Source of the DNA: Clostridia bacterium
Lineage (GTDB): Bacteria > Bacillota > Clostridia > Lutisporales > Lutisporaceae
Length of the DNA: 64,000 nt
Direction of reading: 5' to 3'
Assembly: GCA_035628995.1 (NCBI GenBank)
Contig: DASPIR010000023.1
Span: forward strand, 186,001 to 250,000
Position numbers and translations under genes: made by a program. Positions 1-8,501 of the stretch are shown in pieces; the stretch's first letter is position 1, and every line of letters starts with the position of its first letter. The notes beneath the pieces are model-generated. The model ran no database searches and was not told the DNA's origin. It saw nothing but the letters and a program-made list of their open reading frames with translations.

Positions 1-612
1 GTAACTGTAAATGTTATAGAATATGACCCTGAAAAGAGGAAGGTTGTTGTTTCAAGAAAGCTCCTCTTAAAGAAAGAGCAAGAGATAAAGGAAAAGGCAG
101 TATGGGAGACTATTGAAGCAGGACAGAGATTAACCGGAGAGGTTAAGAGACTCACTGACTTTGGAGCGTTTGTAGATATCGGTGGAGTAGATGGCCTCAT
201 ACACATATCTGAATTGTCATGGTCCAGGGTTAAGCATCCTTCTGAGGTTGTTAAACCAGGAAACAAGGTAGAGGTGGTTGTATTGTCAGTTGACAAGGAT
301 AAGAGGAAAATTTCCCTTGGGCTTAAACAGACATTGCCTGAGCCTTGGACTGCTGCCGGAGACAAGTATAAAGTCGGTGACATTGTAGAAGTGAAAGTAT
401 TAAGGTTCTCGAACTTCGGAGCCTTTGTAGAGCTCGAACCGGGCATAGATGGTCTCGTTCACATTTCACAGATATCTGATAAGAGAATTTCTAAGCCAGC
501 AGATGTACTGAATATCGGCGAAACTGTTAAAGCAAAGATAATAGACCTAAAACCTGAAGAAAAGAAAATAAGCTTAAGCATCAAAGAGCTTATAGAAACA
601 ACAGAAGAGTAA
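1..612 (+). CDS. rpsA: 30S ribosomal protein S1, C-terminal part (5' end outside window)
   Basis: The reading frame is open from base 1 and ends with TAA at 610-612, so only the last 203 residues are present. Two consecutive S1 RNA-binding domains are visible. Each has the 'GEVKRLTDFGAFVDI..GLIHISEL' type of core (about residues 45-115) and 'GDIVEVKVLRFSNFGAFVEL..GLVHISQI' (about 125-195), preceded by the tail of an earlier S1 repeat. In many Clostridia this protein is fused behind IspH (HMBPP reductase); that part would lie upstream and cannot be checked here. The role is mRNA binding on the 30S subunit or in translation. A hairpin follows directly. Confidence 0.9.
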   Translation, partial: VTVNVIEYDPEKRKVVVSRKLLLKKEQEIKEKAVWETIEAGQRLTGEVKRLTDFGAFVDIGGVDGLIHISELSWSRVKHPSEVVKPGNKVEVVVLSVDKDKRKISLGLKQTLPEPWTAAGDKYKVGDIVEVKVLRFSNFGAFVELEPGIDGLVHISQISDKRISKPADVLNIGETVKAKIIDLKPEEKKISLSIKELIETTEE

Positions 613-617
613 AAGCA

Positions 618-647
618 GAATCCTTCTTTATATAAAGGAGGATTTTT
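618..647 (+). terminator. Hairpin terminator after rpsA
   Basis: Inverted repeat AATCCTTCTTTATA / TATAAAGGAGGATT (one G-T pair) followed by TTTTTCT, starting 6 nt after the rpsA stop codon. Confidence 0.75.
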
Positions 648-797
648 CTATGTTTAAATTTGATGTCAATAAGTTCAGTCCCCAAGGTGTCAGTGAAGTT
701 ATGTATTTTTTTAATTTCCATGTATAATTCTATTAATATTGTCAACAATAATATTGACCTCACAAAATACATTGAGACCCCCTTTACATTATATTTT

Positions 798-830
798 CGT
801 GATATGTAAAAATATCACGACTTTTTTTTC
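798..830 (+). terminator. Second hairpin terminator, 190 bp after rpsA
   Basis: Perfect 8-bp stem CGTGATAT/ATATCACG with loop GTAAAA, followed by ACTTTTTTTTC. It lies well after the first terminator, so either read-through or a short transcript from about 650-800 ends here. The rest of 613-921 shows no convincing gene. Confidence 0.6.
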
Positions 831-921
831 TTTTTGCATTATGATAGAATTAAATGTAAATAAGCAGAATTAATTGTCGTAAGAATGCATCACATTAAAA
901 TATTGCTTAAGGAGAAATGTA

Positions 922-1704
922 ATGCTTACAAACTATGAAGGATTCAAAGAAAAAATTCTAAAGCTTACAAAGATTGACCTTTCCAGCTATAAGGAACGTC
1001 AGATGAGAAGAAGGATAGATTCGCTTATCAGGAGGAACAATTATGACGATTATGATGAGTACTACAAAGCGCTGACGCAGAATACAAAGCTTTATAATGA
1101 GTTTATTAATTACCTAACTATAAATGTATCTGAATTTTACAGAAATCCTGCACAGTGGGAGATGCTGGAAAAAGAAATAATGCCCAGCATAATGAAGCTT
1201 AATAAAAAGCCCAAAATCTGGAGCGCTGCATGCTCCACGGGAGAAGAGCCTTATTCCCTCGCCATGATGATGAGCAGGTTCGTGGACTTGAGCAATTTGA
1301 AAATAATAGCCACAGACATTGATGATGGTGCTGTTACCAAGGCAAAGAATGGCATGTATGTGCCCAAAAGCCTTGTGAATCTTCCTAAGGATTTCGTAAG
1401 CAACTACTTCACGAAGGTTGGGGAGAATTATAAGATAAGCGACAAGGTTAAGAACTGTATTGAGTTTAAGCATCATAACCTGCTTCTGGATAGTTATCCG
1501 GATAACTGCGACCTTATAGTATGCAGAAATGTGATGATTTACTTTACAGAAGAAGCAAAAGCACTGATGTACAATAAGTTCAGGGACTCATTGAACAGCA
1601 ATGGAGTACTGTTTGTAGGCAGTACAGAGCAGATAATACTTCCCCAGAGATATAAGCTGGAACCTGTAAAGACATTCTTCTATAAAAGAAGTGTACAAGC
1701 ATAA
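922..1704 (+). CDS. cheR: CheR-type chemotaxis protein methyltransferase
   Basis: A 260-residue S-adenosylmethionine-dependent methyltransferase of the CheR family, which methylates glutamates on chemoreceptors. The N-terminal all-alpha CheR_N part (about 1-75, 'SSYKERQMRRRIDSLIRRNN') is followed by the catalytic domain. That domain has the SAM-binding motif 'CSTGEEPYSLAM' (about 104-115), the acidic 'IATDID' loop and 'DLIVCRNVMIYF'. Length is typical. The start ATG has AAGGAGA 7 nt upstream. It stands alone between rpsA and a repeat region, with no other chemotaxis gene nearby, so its receptor partners must be elsewhere. Confidence 0.95.
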   Translation: MLTNYEGFKEKILKLTKIDLSSYKERQMRRRIDSLIRRNNYDDYDEYYKALTQNTKLYNEFINYLTINVSEFYRNPAQWEMLEKEIMPSIMKLNKKPKIWSAACSTGEEPYSLAMMMSRFVDLSNLKIIATDIDDGAVTKAKNGMYVPKSLVNLPKDFVSNYFTKVGENYKISDKVKNCIEFKHHNLLLDSYPDNCDLIVCRNVMIYFTEEAKALMYNKFRDSLNSNGVLFVGSTEQIILPQRYKLEPVKTFFYKRSVQA

Positions 1705-1891
1705 AAGGGACGGAAACCACTGAAGACACGGATGTTGCACGGATTTACACGGAAAGTTTATAATTGTTTTAGATAATAACGAGGTTATCGATATACGCGG
1801 TTTTATCGATGGCCTTTTTATTTCTATATTAATAATCCCGCCGTGTATTCAGTGAATTTCAGTGTGTTCCGTGGTTTTCGTACCCTTTTCA
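1703..1891. repeat. Imperfect long inverted repeat with CACGGA iterations
   Basis: Left arm (1703-1752) and the reverse complement of the right arm (1842-1891) share AAAAGGG, ACGRAAACCAC, and ACACGG blocks in the same order. CACGGA recurs about every 11 nt in the left arm. The spacer holds ATCGAT twice. The arms could fold into a large cruciform or RNA hairpin between cheR and the tRNAs. No ORF explains it. Confidence 0.6.
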
Positions 1892-1933
1892 AAAATAAAA
1901 AAACGCAGTTCTCACTACGTTAAGTTCTCTAAA

Positions 1934-2009
<76 letters not shown>

Positions 2010-2013
2010 ATTA

Positions 2014-2090
2014 TGGTGGGCCTTCAGGGACTCGAACCCCGGACCAACCGGTTATGAGCCGGTTGCTCTAACCAACTGAGCTAAAGGCCC
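2014..2090 (-). tRNA. tRNA with anticodon CAT (Met, or Ile2 read by lysidine)
   Basis: Minus strand: acceptor GGGCCTT/AAGGCCC, D-arm with TTGGTT, anticodon loop CTCATAA, T-loop TTCGAGT, encoded CCA; 77 nt. The CAT anticodon alone does not separate elongator Met from Ile2 (lysidine-modified). It lacks the initiator 1-72 mismatch, so it is not initiator tRNA. Confidence 0.95.
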
Positions 2091-2245
2091 AAATGCGGCA
2101 ACGAATATTATTATATATTAAAACTTGCTTTTAGTCAACATAAAAAGATATAATTAATAAAAAAATTATTCGCAGCAGCAAGCTTTAATCAATAATAAAT
2201 TCAAAATCAAATTATATATTATGAAGCTTCAAAATATAATATACT

Positions 2246-2355
2246 ATACGTTTTGCGAAATACCCTTTGCTTTGTCCCATCGAATTTCGCAAAAAGTTTC
2301 CTTAGCATTATTGAATTCGCACTTTGCCCAATTTATATTCTTTAGTGCGTTCAAT
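2246..2355 (-). repeat. 110-bp structured dispersed repeat, copy A
   Basis: Read on the minus strand, it aligns nearly end to end with copy B (51230-51340) and more loosely with copy C (52047-52152). It holds two hairpins: ATTGA-ACGCAC/GTGCGAATTCAAT and TTTTGCGAAAT/ATTTCGCAAAA. Its 3' side faces the tRNA-Met/Phe pair about 155 bp away. Confidence 0.85.
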
Positions 2356-2398
2356 TTTTACGTTTTGTGAGTACCTATTGTTGATTGGAGTGGATATA

Positions 2399-3487
2399 AT
2401 GCAGACAAGGTTAGAAAGCAAATTCACCTCGAATATCACCCATGATGAAAGTTTAATGCTTGCTGAAGTGTTGAAGCATTATGACCTGAATATTGAACAA
2501 GTGGACAAAGTAAGAAGTGCATTCAAGGTTTTCTCTGACAAAGGGATATTTTGCCTGAAACGTGTTAGTCACGGCTATGTAAAAGCTAAAAAAAGTTTTT
2601 ATATAATGATGCACCTTAAGGAAAGAGGAAGCGAAAACATCGTAGATTATTATTACACTAAAGATGGAAAGGCTTTTATAAAGCGCAAGGATGCAGCCTT
2701 CTATCTTACTTACTGGATTGACGGCAGGGAAACAAGCTTTTCGTCTATAGATGAGATATTGAGATGTTCTGAATTATTGTCCAATTTTCATAATCAAGCA
2801 AAAGGCTTTGAAGCGCCAAGGCATGTAAAAATCAAGTCTCATACGAGCAAGTGGAAAAAGACCTTTACGAAATGCAGGAATGAATTGGGTAAATTCAAGG
2901 AATTTATCGACAAGCTTAAACTAAAAGCAGAGTTAGATTATACATATAGAAGCAGTATTGACTTTTTCCGGAAAGAAGCAGAGCTAGCCATAAGAATTCT
3001 AGACCACAGCAGATACAATGAGCTTTGCGATTACTACATAAATGAGCGATATGTATGCCATGACAGTTATTATTATCAAAACATATTGATTGACAATGAC
3101 GACAGATTATTTATCGTTGACTTGGAATCCAGCCAATATGATATCCCGGTGAGTGACCTGGGAAAGTTTATTCGAAGGATACTATCAAAGAAAAAGTTCA
3201 GATGGGATTTTGATTTATGCAGAAAAATAATTGAAAGCTATAGCAAAGTGCGTCCAATGACGAAGGCGGAATATGAAATACTTTTAGCACTGCTTATTTT
3301 TCCTCATAAGTTCTGGAAATTGGGTAAAAAAAGATATGTAAAGAGCAAGAAATGGAACGAGGATAAGTACAGGAAAAAGCTTCGCAGGCTGCTTCGAGAG
3401 AGAGAATACAAGAGGGAGTTTATATATTGCTATATCAATTTTTATAATTTGGAAATCGATTATGACCCGGAAATAATTGAATTGTGA
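2399..3487 (+). CDS. CotS-family spore coat protein (kinase-like fold)
   Basis: A 362-residue protein of the CotS/CotI/YsxE family: aminoglycoside-phosphotransferase-like proteins attached to the spore coat. An N-lobe (about 1-100, '[29 protein letters not shown]') precedes the catalytic-like segment '[23 protein letters not shown]' (about 220-243), which keeps the HD..N..D pattern of this fold. The C-terminus is rich in Lys/Arg. I prefer the ATG at 2399, with TTGGAGTGG upstream, over an in-frame ATG at 2324 that lies inside repeat copy A. A terminator follows. Function beyond coat association is not established for the family. Confidence 0.85.
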   Translation: MQTRLESKFTSNITHDESLMLAEVLKHYDLNIEQVDKVRSAFKVFSDKGIFCLKRVSHGYVKAKKSFYIMMHLKERGSENIVDYYYTKDGKAFIKRKDAAFYLTYWIDGRETSFSSIDEILRCSELLSNFHNQAKGFEAPRHVKIKSHTSKWKKTFTKCRNELGKFKEFIDKLKLKAELDYTYRSSIDFFRKEAELAIRILDHSRYNELCDYYINERYVCHDSYYYQNILIDNDDRLFIVDLESSQYDIPVSDLGKFIRRILSKKKFRWDFDLCRKIIESYSKVRPMTKAEYEILLALLIFPHKFWKLGKKRYVKSKKWNEDKYRKKLRRLLREREYKREFIYCYINFYNLEIDYDPEIIEL

Positions 3488-3499
3488 TAAATATAAAAC

Positions 3500-3530
3500 A
3501 AAAAGGCTTCATCGAAGCCTTTAATTTTTC
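3500..3530. terminator. Bidirectional hairpin between the CotS-like gene and tRNA-Pro
   Basis: AAAGGCTTC-atc-GAAGCCTTT followed by AATTTTT on the plus strand and preceded by an A-run. It can end both the plus-strand gene and the minus-strand tRNA. Confidence 0.8.
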
Positions 3531-3537
3531 GTTTAAG

Positions 3538-3614
3538 TGGTCGGGGCGACAGGATTTGAACCTGCGACCTCTTGGTCCCGAACCAAGCACGCTACCAAAC
3601 TGCGCTACGCCCCG
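3538..3614 (-). tRNA. tRNA-Pro (anticodon CGG)
   Basis: Minus strand: acceptor CGGGGCG/CGCCCCG, anticodon stem CTTGG/CCAAG around loop TTCGGGA (CGG), T-loop TTCAAAT, discriminator A and encoded CCA; 77 nt. Confidence 0.97.
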
Positions 3615-3765
3615 AGGATAACAATATAAATGATATAACGAAAAGCCTTTATTGTCAATAGGATTTGCTTACAAAAAAGTCCGCGAATAAAGGGGAAAAG
3701 ATAGTTTTTGTAGAATATATTATTTACTATTATGTATGCATTTATAATAATTTCGGAGGTGCTAT

Positions 3766-5379
3766 ATGAAGCTTACTTTTTGTGGTGCAGCAGGTACTGT
3801 CACTGGATCGTGCCATCTTCTGGAGATGGAGAATAATAAAATACTTTTAGATAACGGCATGTTCCAAGGTGGAAGTGAAGCTGATGAAATGAATTATGAA
3901 CAATTCAGATTCAACCCATCAGAAATTGATATTTTGATACTTTCTCATGCACATATTGACCACAGTGGAAGGGTACCACAGCTGGTGAAACGAGGTTTCA
4001 AGGGCAAAATAATAACTTCCTTCCCGACTTTTGAGCTCTGCAAAATAATGCTTCCGGATAGTGCATTCATACAGGAGTCCGAAGCAGAATGGCAAAATAG
4101 AAAGAGACAAAGAGCAGGTAAAGGAATAGTAGAACCTATATACACTGTGAAGGATGCAGAGGAATCATTGAAGCTGTTTCAGCCAGTAGAATATAAAAAA
4201 CTTACTGAGCTTGGTCCGAATATCACAGTACGGTTCATGGATGCAGGACATATTCTAGGGTCTTCTATAATTGAGATGTGGGTAAGAGAAAACGGCGAGG
4301 AGTTCAAGATAGTATTTTCTGGAGATCTTGGGAATAAAAATGCACCTATAATTAAAGACCCTACTATAATAGAGGATGCTGACTATGTAATAATGGAATC
4401 TACTTATGGGGACAGACTTCATAAGGATGCTCAAAACAAGAATTTGCTTTTACAGGATATTATTACGGAAACGCTGAAGAGGAAAGGCAATGTGGTTATT
4501 CCATCTTTTGCTATAGAAAGAACTCAGGAAATATTGTATGTTCTTAATATGCTCAAGGAAGCAAAGGATTCCAACATAAGGAATGTTCCAGTATATGTCG
4601 ACAGTCCTTTAGCAATTAATGCGACTAAAATATTCCAAACCTCCTTGCCATATATGGATGAGGAAGCTCAAAAACTCATCAAAGCTGGAGATAATCCCTT
4701 CGAATTCTCCAACTTGATCTTCACACAGACTGCTGATGAGTCTAAAGCGATAAACTTTAACAAGAGCAGCAGCATCATAATATCTGCCAGTGGCATGTGT
4801 GAAGCAGGGAGAATAAAGCATCACCTAAAGCATAATCTTTGGCGTGAAGACTCAAGTGTTGTGTTTGTCGGCTATCAGGCGAAGAACACCTTAGGCAGAA
4901 GAATTAGGGATGGAGAAAAGACTGTAAAGATTTTCGGCGAGGAAATTGGAGTCAAGTGTAAGATATATTCTATCGAAGGATTTTCAGGTCATGCAGATCA
5001 GAAGGGCCTTTTAGAATGGATTGGTGCATTTAAGAAAAAACCTGCAAAGGTATTTTTGGTACACGGAGAAGAAGAAGCATTAAAAGAGCTTTCAAGGAGA
5101 ATTGAGACTGACTTTGGGATATCGAATGAAATCGCACAGCTGGGACAAACAATAGAGTTGACTGCTACAACACATAGGCAAGTTGTCGTGGATAGATCTG
5201 CCAATCAAAAGGAAGGCTTGAAAAATTCAGTATCTGGTATAAGAAGAGAGTTCAATGATACATTGGATGATTTACTGCTATCGCTTTCTGATAAAGAAGA
5301 TATCAAGATGGACACTTTGCTTTATACAATAGAAAAACTTCAAGCTGCATTAGCTGATGTCAAAAAGGAAATTAGTTAG
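3766..5379 (+). CDS. Beta-CASP metallo-beta-lactamase-fold RNA hydrolase
   Basis: 537 residues. The N-terminal metallo-beta-lactamase fold has the zinc motif 'SHAHIDHSGR' (about residues 59-68), later 'DAGHILGSS' and 'FSGDLG'. The beta-CASP insert follows ('PSFAIERTQEILYVL', 'YVDSPLAINAT'), with the Zn-dependent RMMBL motif 'EGFSGHADQKGLLEW' near 405-420. This is the CPSF73/YsnF-like group of bacterial RNA exo/endonucleases, distinct from RNase J, which is encoded at 34589. A 70-residue C-terminal tail (about 465-537) is charged and lies beyond the usual end. The start has TTCGGAGGTG upstream. The exact RNA substrate is unknown. Confidence 0.9.
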   Translation: MKLTFCGAAGTVTGSCHLLEMENNKILLDNGMFQGGSEADEMNYEQFRFNPSEIDILILSHAHIDHSGRVPQLVKRGFKGKIITSFPTFELCKIMLPDSAFIQESEAEWQNRKRQRAGKGIVEPIYTVKDAEESLKLFQPVEYKKLTELGPNITVRFMDAGHILGSSIIEMWVRENGEEFKIVFSGDLGNKNAPIIKDPTIIEDADYVIMESTYGDRLHKDAQNKNLLLQDIITETLKRKGNVVIPSFAIERTQEILYVLNMLKEAKDSNIRNVPVYVDSPLAINATKIFQTSLPYMDEEAQKLIKAGDNPFEFSNLIFTQTADESKAINFNKSSSIIISASGMCEAGRIKHHLKHNLWREDSSVVFVGYQAKNTLGRRIRDGEKTVKIFGEEIGVKCKIYSIEGFSGHADQKGLLEWIGAFKKKPAKVFLVHGEEEALKELSRRIETDFGISNEIAQLGQTIELTATTHRQVVVDRSANQKEGLKNSVSGIRREFNDTLDDLLLSLSDKEDIKMDTLLYTIEKLQAALADVKKEIS

Positions 5380-5435
5380 CAGCCCTTTGCATATATTTTT
5401 ATTGCACTCACACAATATTCTCAGGAGGGAATAAT

Positions 5436-6026
5436 ATGCTGAGTACATTTAGAAATGAAGAACTTGTCAAAGTCCAAGGAAAGATTTACCCTGTTGTTGG
5501 TGGTAGATTGAGGCTTGCTCACGACGAAAACAAAAGTTTGTCTATAGAAACCAGCGTTGTGCAATATACAGAAGAAACAACTGTGATTCAGGCTGCAGTC
5601 AAGACTGAAAAAGGAACTTTTACCGGCTTGGGCAACGCTTCGGTTAAAAGAGACAAAGTTCTTTCCAATGCTATTCTTGAATTGGCTGAAACCAGAGCTA
5701 TTGCAAGGGCACTTCGCTTTGCAGGCTATGGGGTTGAGTTTACAGGCTTTGAGGAAGTAAGAGCAAGCAAGAATCAATCAGATGAGGAACAGCATGAGCA
5801 AGGTGAGGAACAGAAAAAAACAGAAGGTGCAACAAAAGCTCAAATCAATACTATTTTTGCGATAGCAAAGGATCTTAATATGTCCAATGACGATCTAAGA
5901 GATCTTATACAGGATAAGACCGGAAAAAGCTTCAGCAAGGACCTCTCAAAGAGAGATGCAAACCAGATTATCAATATACTCAAGGAAAAAGCAATAATAG
6001 AAAGCCAAGGCAGCAAGCTTATGTAG
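5436..6026 (+). CDS. Putative single-strand-annealing-like protein (Rad52/Erf-type, weak)
   Basis: 196 residues, cytosolic, start supported by CTCAGGAGGG. The N-terminal half (1-110) has beta-rich segments ending in 'GLGNASVKRDKVLSNAILELAETRAIARALRFAGYG'-like text (about 68-100). That resembles the conserved 'ETRAxARAL' core of phage and archaeal Rad52/Erf-like annealing proteins. An acidic linker (about 113-135) leads to a compact C-terminal helical domain ('ATKAQINTIFAIAKDL..LIQDKTGKS') like the small domains attached to phage recombination proteins. I recognise these patterns only by eye, so the function is an inference. It lies 56 bp after the beta-CASP gene and may be co-transcribed. Confidence 0.45.
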   Translation: MLSTFRNEELVKVQGKIYPVVGGRLRLAHDENKSLSIETSVVQYTEETTVIQAAVKTEKGTFTGLGNASVKRDKVLSNAILELAETRAIARALRFAGYGVEFTGFEEVRASKNQSDEEQHEQGEEQKKTEGATKAQINTIFAIAKDLNMSNDDLRDLIQDKTGKSFSKDLSKRDANQIINILKEKAIIESQGSKLM

Positions 6027-6045
6027 TAAATATGAATATATATGT

Positions 6046-6103
6046 ATAAATATGCACTATATGATAGAATATATGAAGATTTTATCAAATAGTGCATATT
6101 TAT
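6046..6103. repeat. 15-bp perfect inverted repeat with 28-nt spacer
   Basis: Arms ATAAATATGCACTAT and ATAGTGCATATTTAT lie in the 316-bp stretch 6027-6342 before livJ. There is no T-run after it, so an operator-like or cruciform site fits at least as well as a terminator. Nothing else is recognised in this AT-rich stretch. Confidence 0.6.
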
Positions 6104-6342
6104 GTTTACAAATAAATAATTATACAATATAATAACAGAAAGGAATTTTTCAATTTATGTAGAATCTTAATCATAATGTTTCGAAGGGTTACAAGTATTT
6201 CAACCATTAAATCATATACATATCTAACTAGTCATTTTTCTAAATATTTTATATATATTTATACAGTAGGAGCTTATGCAATTAATACAGAAGAAGGGAG
6301 GACGTTATTAATCAATAATTAAAAAATTCGAGGAGGATAATT

Positions 6343-7512
6343 ATGAAAAAGAAAGCAATAGCATTATTACTAATTTGTTTGTTTGTTGTTTCAATTGGGT
6401 TAACAGGGTGTGGAAACAGTGCTCCAGCTGCAGCTGCTGCAGGAGACACTATCAAAGTAGGCTGGATGGGATCACTGACAGGTGACCAGGCCGTATGGGG
6501 ACAGTGCGAGTTAAATACAGTGAAAATGCTTTTTGAAGAAATCAATGCAAAAGGCGGAGTTCTTGGCAAAAATCTGGAAGTAATCGGATATGACACCAAA
6601 GGTGACCCACTGGAAGCAGTTAATGTTGCAAAAAGACTTACCGGGCAGGACAAAGTTGTAGCAATATTAGGACCAAACGCAAGTGGTAATGCTATACCGA
6701 TAGCACCTGTACTTGAACAGGCAAAGGTTGCAGATATAGCCACAGTTGCAACTAACCCTAAGGTTACGGTTATTGATGGAAAAGTAAAACCTTATAACTA
6801 CAGAGTATGTTTCATAGACCCATATCAAGGTGCAGTAGCTGCAGGTTACGCTATTGATGTTCTTAAAGCTAAGAATGCTGCAATTCTATATGACGTTGGA
6901 GACGATTATTCCCAGGGTCTTACACAGTTCTTTGAAGAGTATTTCGTAAAGAATGGCGGAAAAGTTGTAGTAAAAGAAGGCTTCAAGTCCGGAGACATTG
7001 ACTTCAGACCGCAGCTTTCAAAAATAAAGGCTGCAAATCCTGATGTTATATTCATGCCATATTTCTTTAAGGAAGTAGCATTGAGCTCCAACCAGGCAAG
7101 AGAGCTTGGAATAACTGCAACTCTTATGGGCGGCGATGGATGGCCTTCAGAACAGCTTCTAAGTATGGCTAAGGATGCTGTAAACGGTTCTTACTTCGTA
7201 AACCACTTGGATTATGACGACCCTGATGTTCAGGACTTCAAGACCAGATACAAGACTAAGTACAGCAAGGATGTTGAGCTTAACGGTTACCTAGTGCATG
7301 ATGCAGTTCTCATGCTTGAAGATGCTATAAAGAGCGCAGGGGAAGCGAACTCAGAAAAGATAGCTAAGGCGCTTGAGACTTCAGATATAAAGGGTATCAC
7401 AGGTAAGATAAAGATAGGCAAGGATACACACAACCCTGAAGGCAAAGACGCAGCTATCATAAAGATAGTTGATGGCAAGTACGTATTCCAGCAGAAGTTT
7501 GCTGCACAATAA
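6343..7512 (+). CDS. livJ: Branched-chain amino-acid ABC transporter, substrate-binding lipoprotein
   Basis: 389 residues. A lipoprotein signal peptide (KKK, hydrophobic stretch, 'LTGC' with Cys23 as the lipidated residue) is followed by a short Ala linker and a periplasmic-binding-protein type I fold ('IKVGWMGSLTGDQAVWG', 'GDPLEAVNVAKRL'). These are typical of LivJ/LivK. In this Gram-positive setting it would be anchored outside the membrane and deliver Leu/Ile/Val or a related amino acid to the permeases. The start has GAGGAGG 7 nt upstream. It heads livJHMGF and is separated from livH by a strong hairpin. Substrate within the family is not decided by sequence alone. Confidence 0.93.
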   Translation: MKKKAIALLLICLFVVSIGLTGCGNSAPAAAAAGDTIKVGWMGSLTGDQAVWGQCELNTVKMLFEEINAKGGVLGKNLEVIGYDTKGDPLEAVNVAKRLTGQDKVVAILGPNASGNAIPIAPVLEQAKVADIATVATNPKVTVIDGKVKPYNYRVCFIDPYQGAVAAGYAIDVLKAKNAAILYDVGDDYSQGLTQFFEEYFVKNGGKVVVKEGFKSGDIDFRPQLSKIKAANPDVIFMPYFFKEVALSSNQARELGITATLMGGDGWPSEQLLSMAKDAVNGSYFVNHLDYDDPDVQDFKTRYKTKYSKDVELNGYLVHDAVLMLEDAIKSAGEANSEKIAKALETSDIKGITGKIKIGKDTHNPEGKDAAIIKIVDGKYVFQQKFAAQ

Positions 7513-7547
7513 ATACAACTGTAAGGAAGGCAACACAAACTAAGTGA

Positions 7548-7583
7548 ATATAGAGCAGAAGGTCAAACCCTTCTGCTCTATAT
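7548..7583 (+). terminator. Intercistronic hairpin livJ-livH (partial terminator or RNA stabiliser)
   Basis: A 15-bp perfect stem (core TAGAGCAGAAGG/CCTTCTGCTCTA, 6-nt loop) without a clear T-run. Its position between the binding protein and the permease genes fits the usual excess of binding protein over permease. Confidence 0.75.
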
Positions 7584-7604
7584 ATATCGAGGAGAGGAAG
7601 AAAA

Positions 7605-8489
7605 ATGACTCAGTTCTTGCAACAATTAATAAACGGTCTTTCCATAGGCAGTGTCTATGCATTGATGGCCGTGGGCTACTCTCTGGTTTACAGTATTATG
7701 AACTTCAGTAATTTTGCTCACGGCGGGGTAATAATGTTTGGTGCGTACTTTGGTTTCTTTTTTCTTACCCTTTATCATTTCCCTTTCCCTTTGGCTTTTA
7801 TTGCATCTGCCGTATGCACTGCAATCTTGGCACTGGTTATTGAGAGAGTAGCCTATAAACCTCTGAGAGAAAGACGGGCACCATTTTTATATTTCATCAT
7901 TTCTGCCATGGGTGCATCAATATTTCTGGAGAACTTGGTAATAGCCATTCCGGCCATTGGCCCGACCTTTAGGACCTACCCGGAGATATTCAGCAAGCAG
8001 CCCTTTAAAATAGGTGAGCTGGCAATTGGAAAGCTTGATACTATGATGTTCATGGTATCTGCAATATGTCTGATATTATTGATTTATATTATAGAGCATA
8101 CAAAAATAGGCAAGGCAATACAGGCTACTTCCTACAATGTCAAAGCAAGTGCCTTAATGGGTGTCAATACTGACCTAATAATAGTTACGGTATTCGTTAT
8201 GGGTGGATTCCTTGCGGGTATTGCAGGGGTGCTTTTTGGAATGAAATACACAGTATATCCGCAAATAGGTTTTATAACATTAAAATCCTTTATAGCTGCT
8301 GTTTTTGGCGGACTGGGAAGCCTGCAAGGAGCAGTAATAGGCTCTGTACTTCTTGGTATCATAGAAACCTTCACATCAGGGTATCTTTCATCCCAGTATA
8401 GGGATCTTATTGCATTTGCTCTTTTGATCACAGTTTTGGTAGTCAGGCCTATGGGACTCATGGGCAAGGTTACCGAGGATAAGGCATAA
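7605..8489 (+). CDS. livH: Branched-chain amino-acid ABC transporter permease LivH
   Basis: 294 residues, almost entirely hydrophobic with about eight membrane spans. It opens with 'LINGLSIGSVYALMAVGYSLVYSIMNFSNFAHG', the LivH signature. The conserved permease motif 'AVFGGLGSLQGAVIGSVLLGIIE' (about 230-252) is the coupling-helix region that contacts the ATPases. RBS GAGGAG precedes the ATG. It forms a heterodimeric channel with LivM, whose gene starts 12 bp downstream. Confidence 0.95.
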   Translation: MTQFLQQLINGLSIGSVYALMAVGYSLVYSIMNFSNFAHGGVIMFGAYFGFFFLTLYHFPFPLAFIASAVCTAILALVIERVAYKPLRERRAPFLYFIISAMGASIFLENLVIAIPAIGPTFRTYPEIFSKQPFKIGELAIGKLDTMMFMVSAICLILLIYIIEHTKIGKAIQATSYNVKASALMGVNTDLIIVTVFVMGGFLAGIAGVLFGMKYTVYPQIGFITLKSFIAAVFGGLGSLQGAVIGSVLLGIIETFTSGYLSSQYRDLIAFALLITVLVVRPMGLMGKVTEDKA

Positions 8490-8501
8490 GGGGGTAAGGA
8501 T

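Noticed and set aside
650-730. 26-codon ORF with AGGAGG at good spacing after rpsA
   Set aside because: The AGGAGG is the right arm of the rpsA terminator hairpin, the peptide (MFKFDVNKFS...) has no recognisable feature, and no promoter precedes it. The later terminator at 798-830 keeps the question slightly open.
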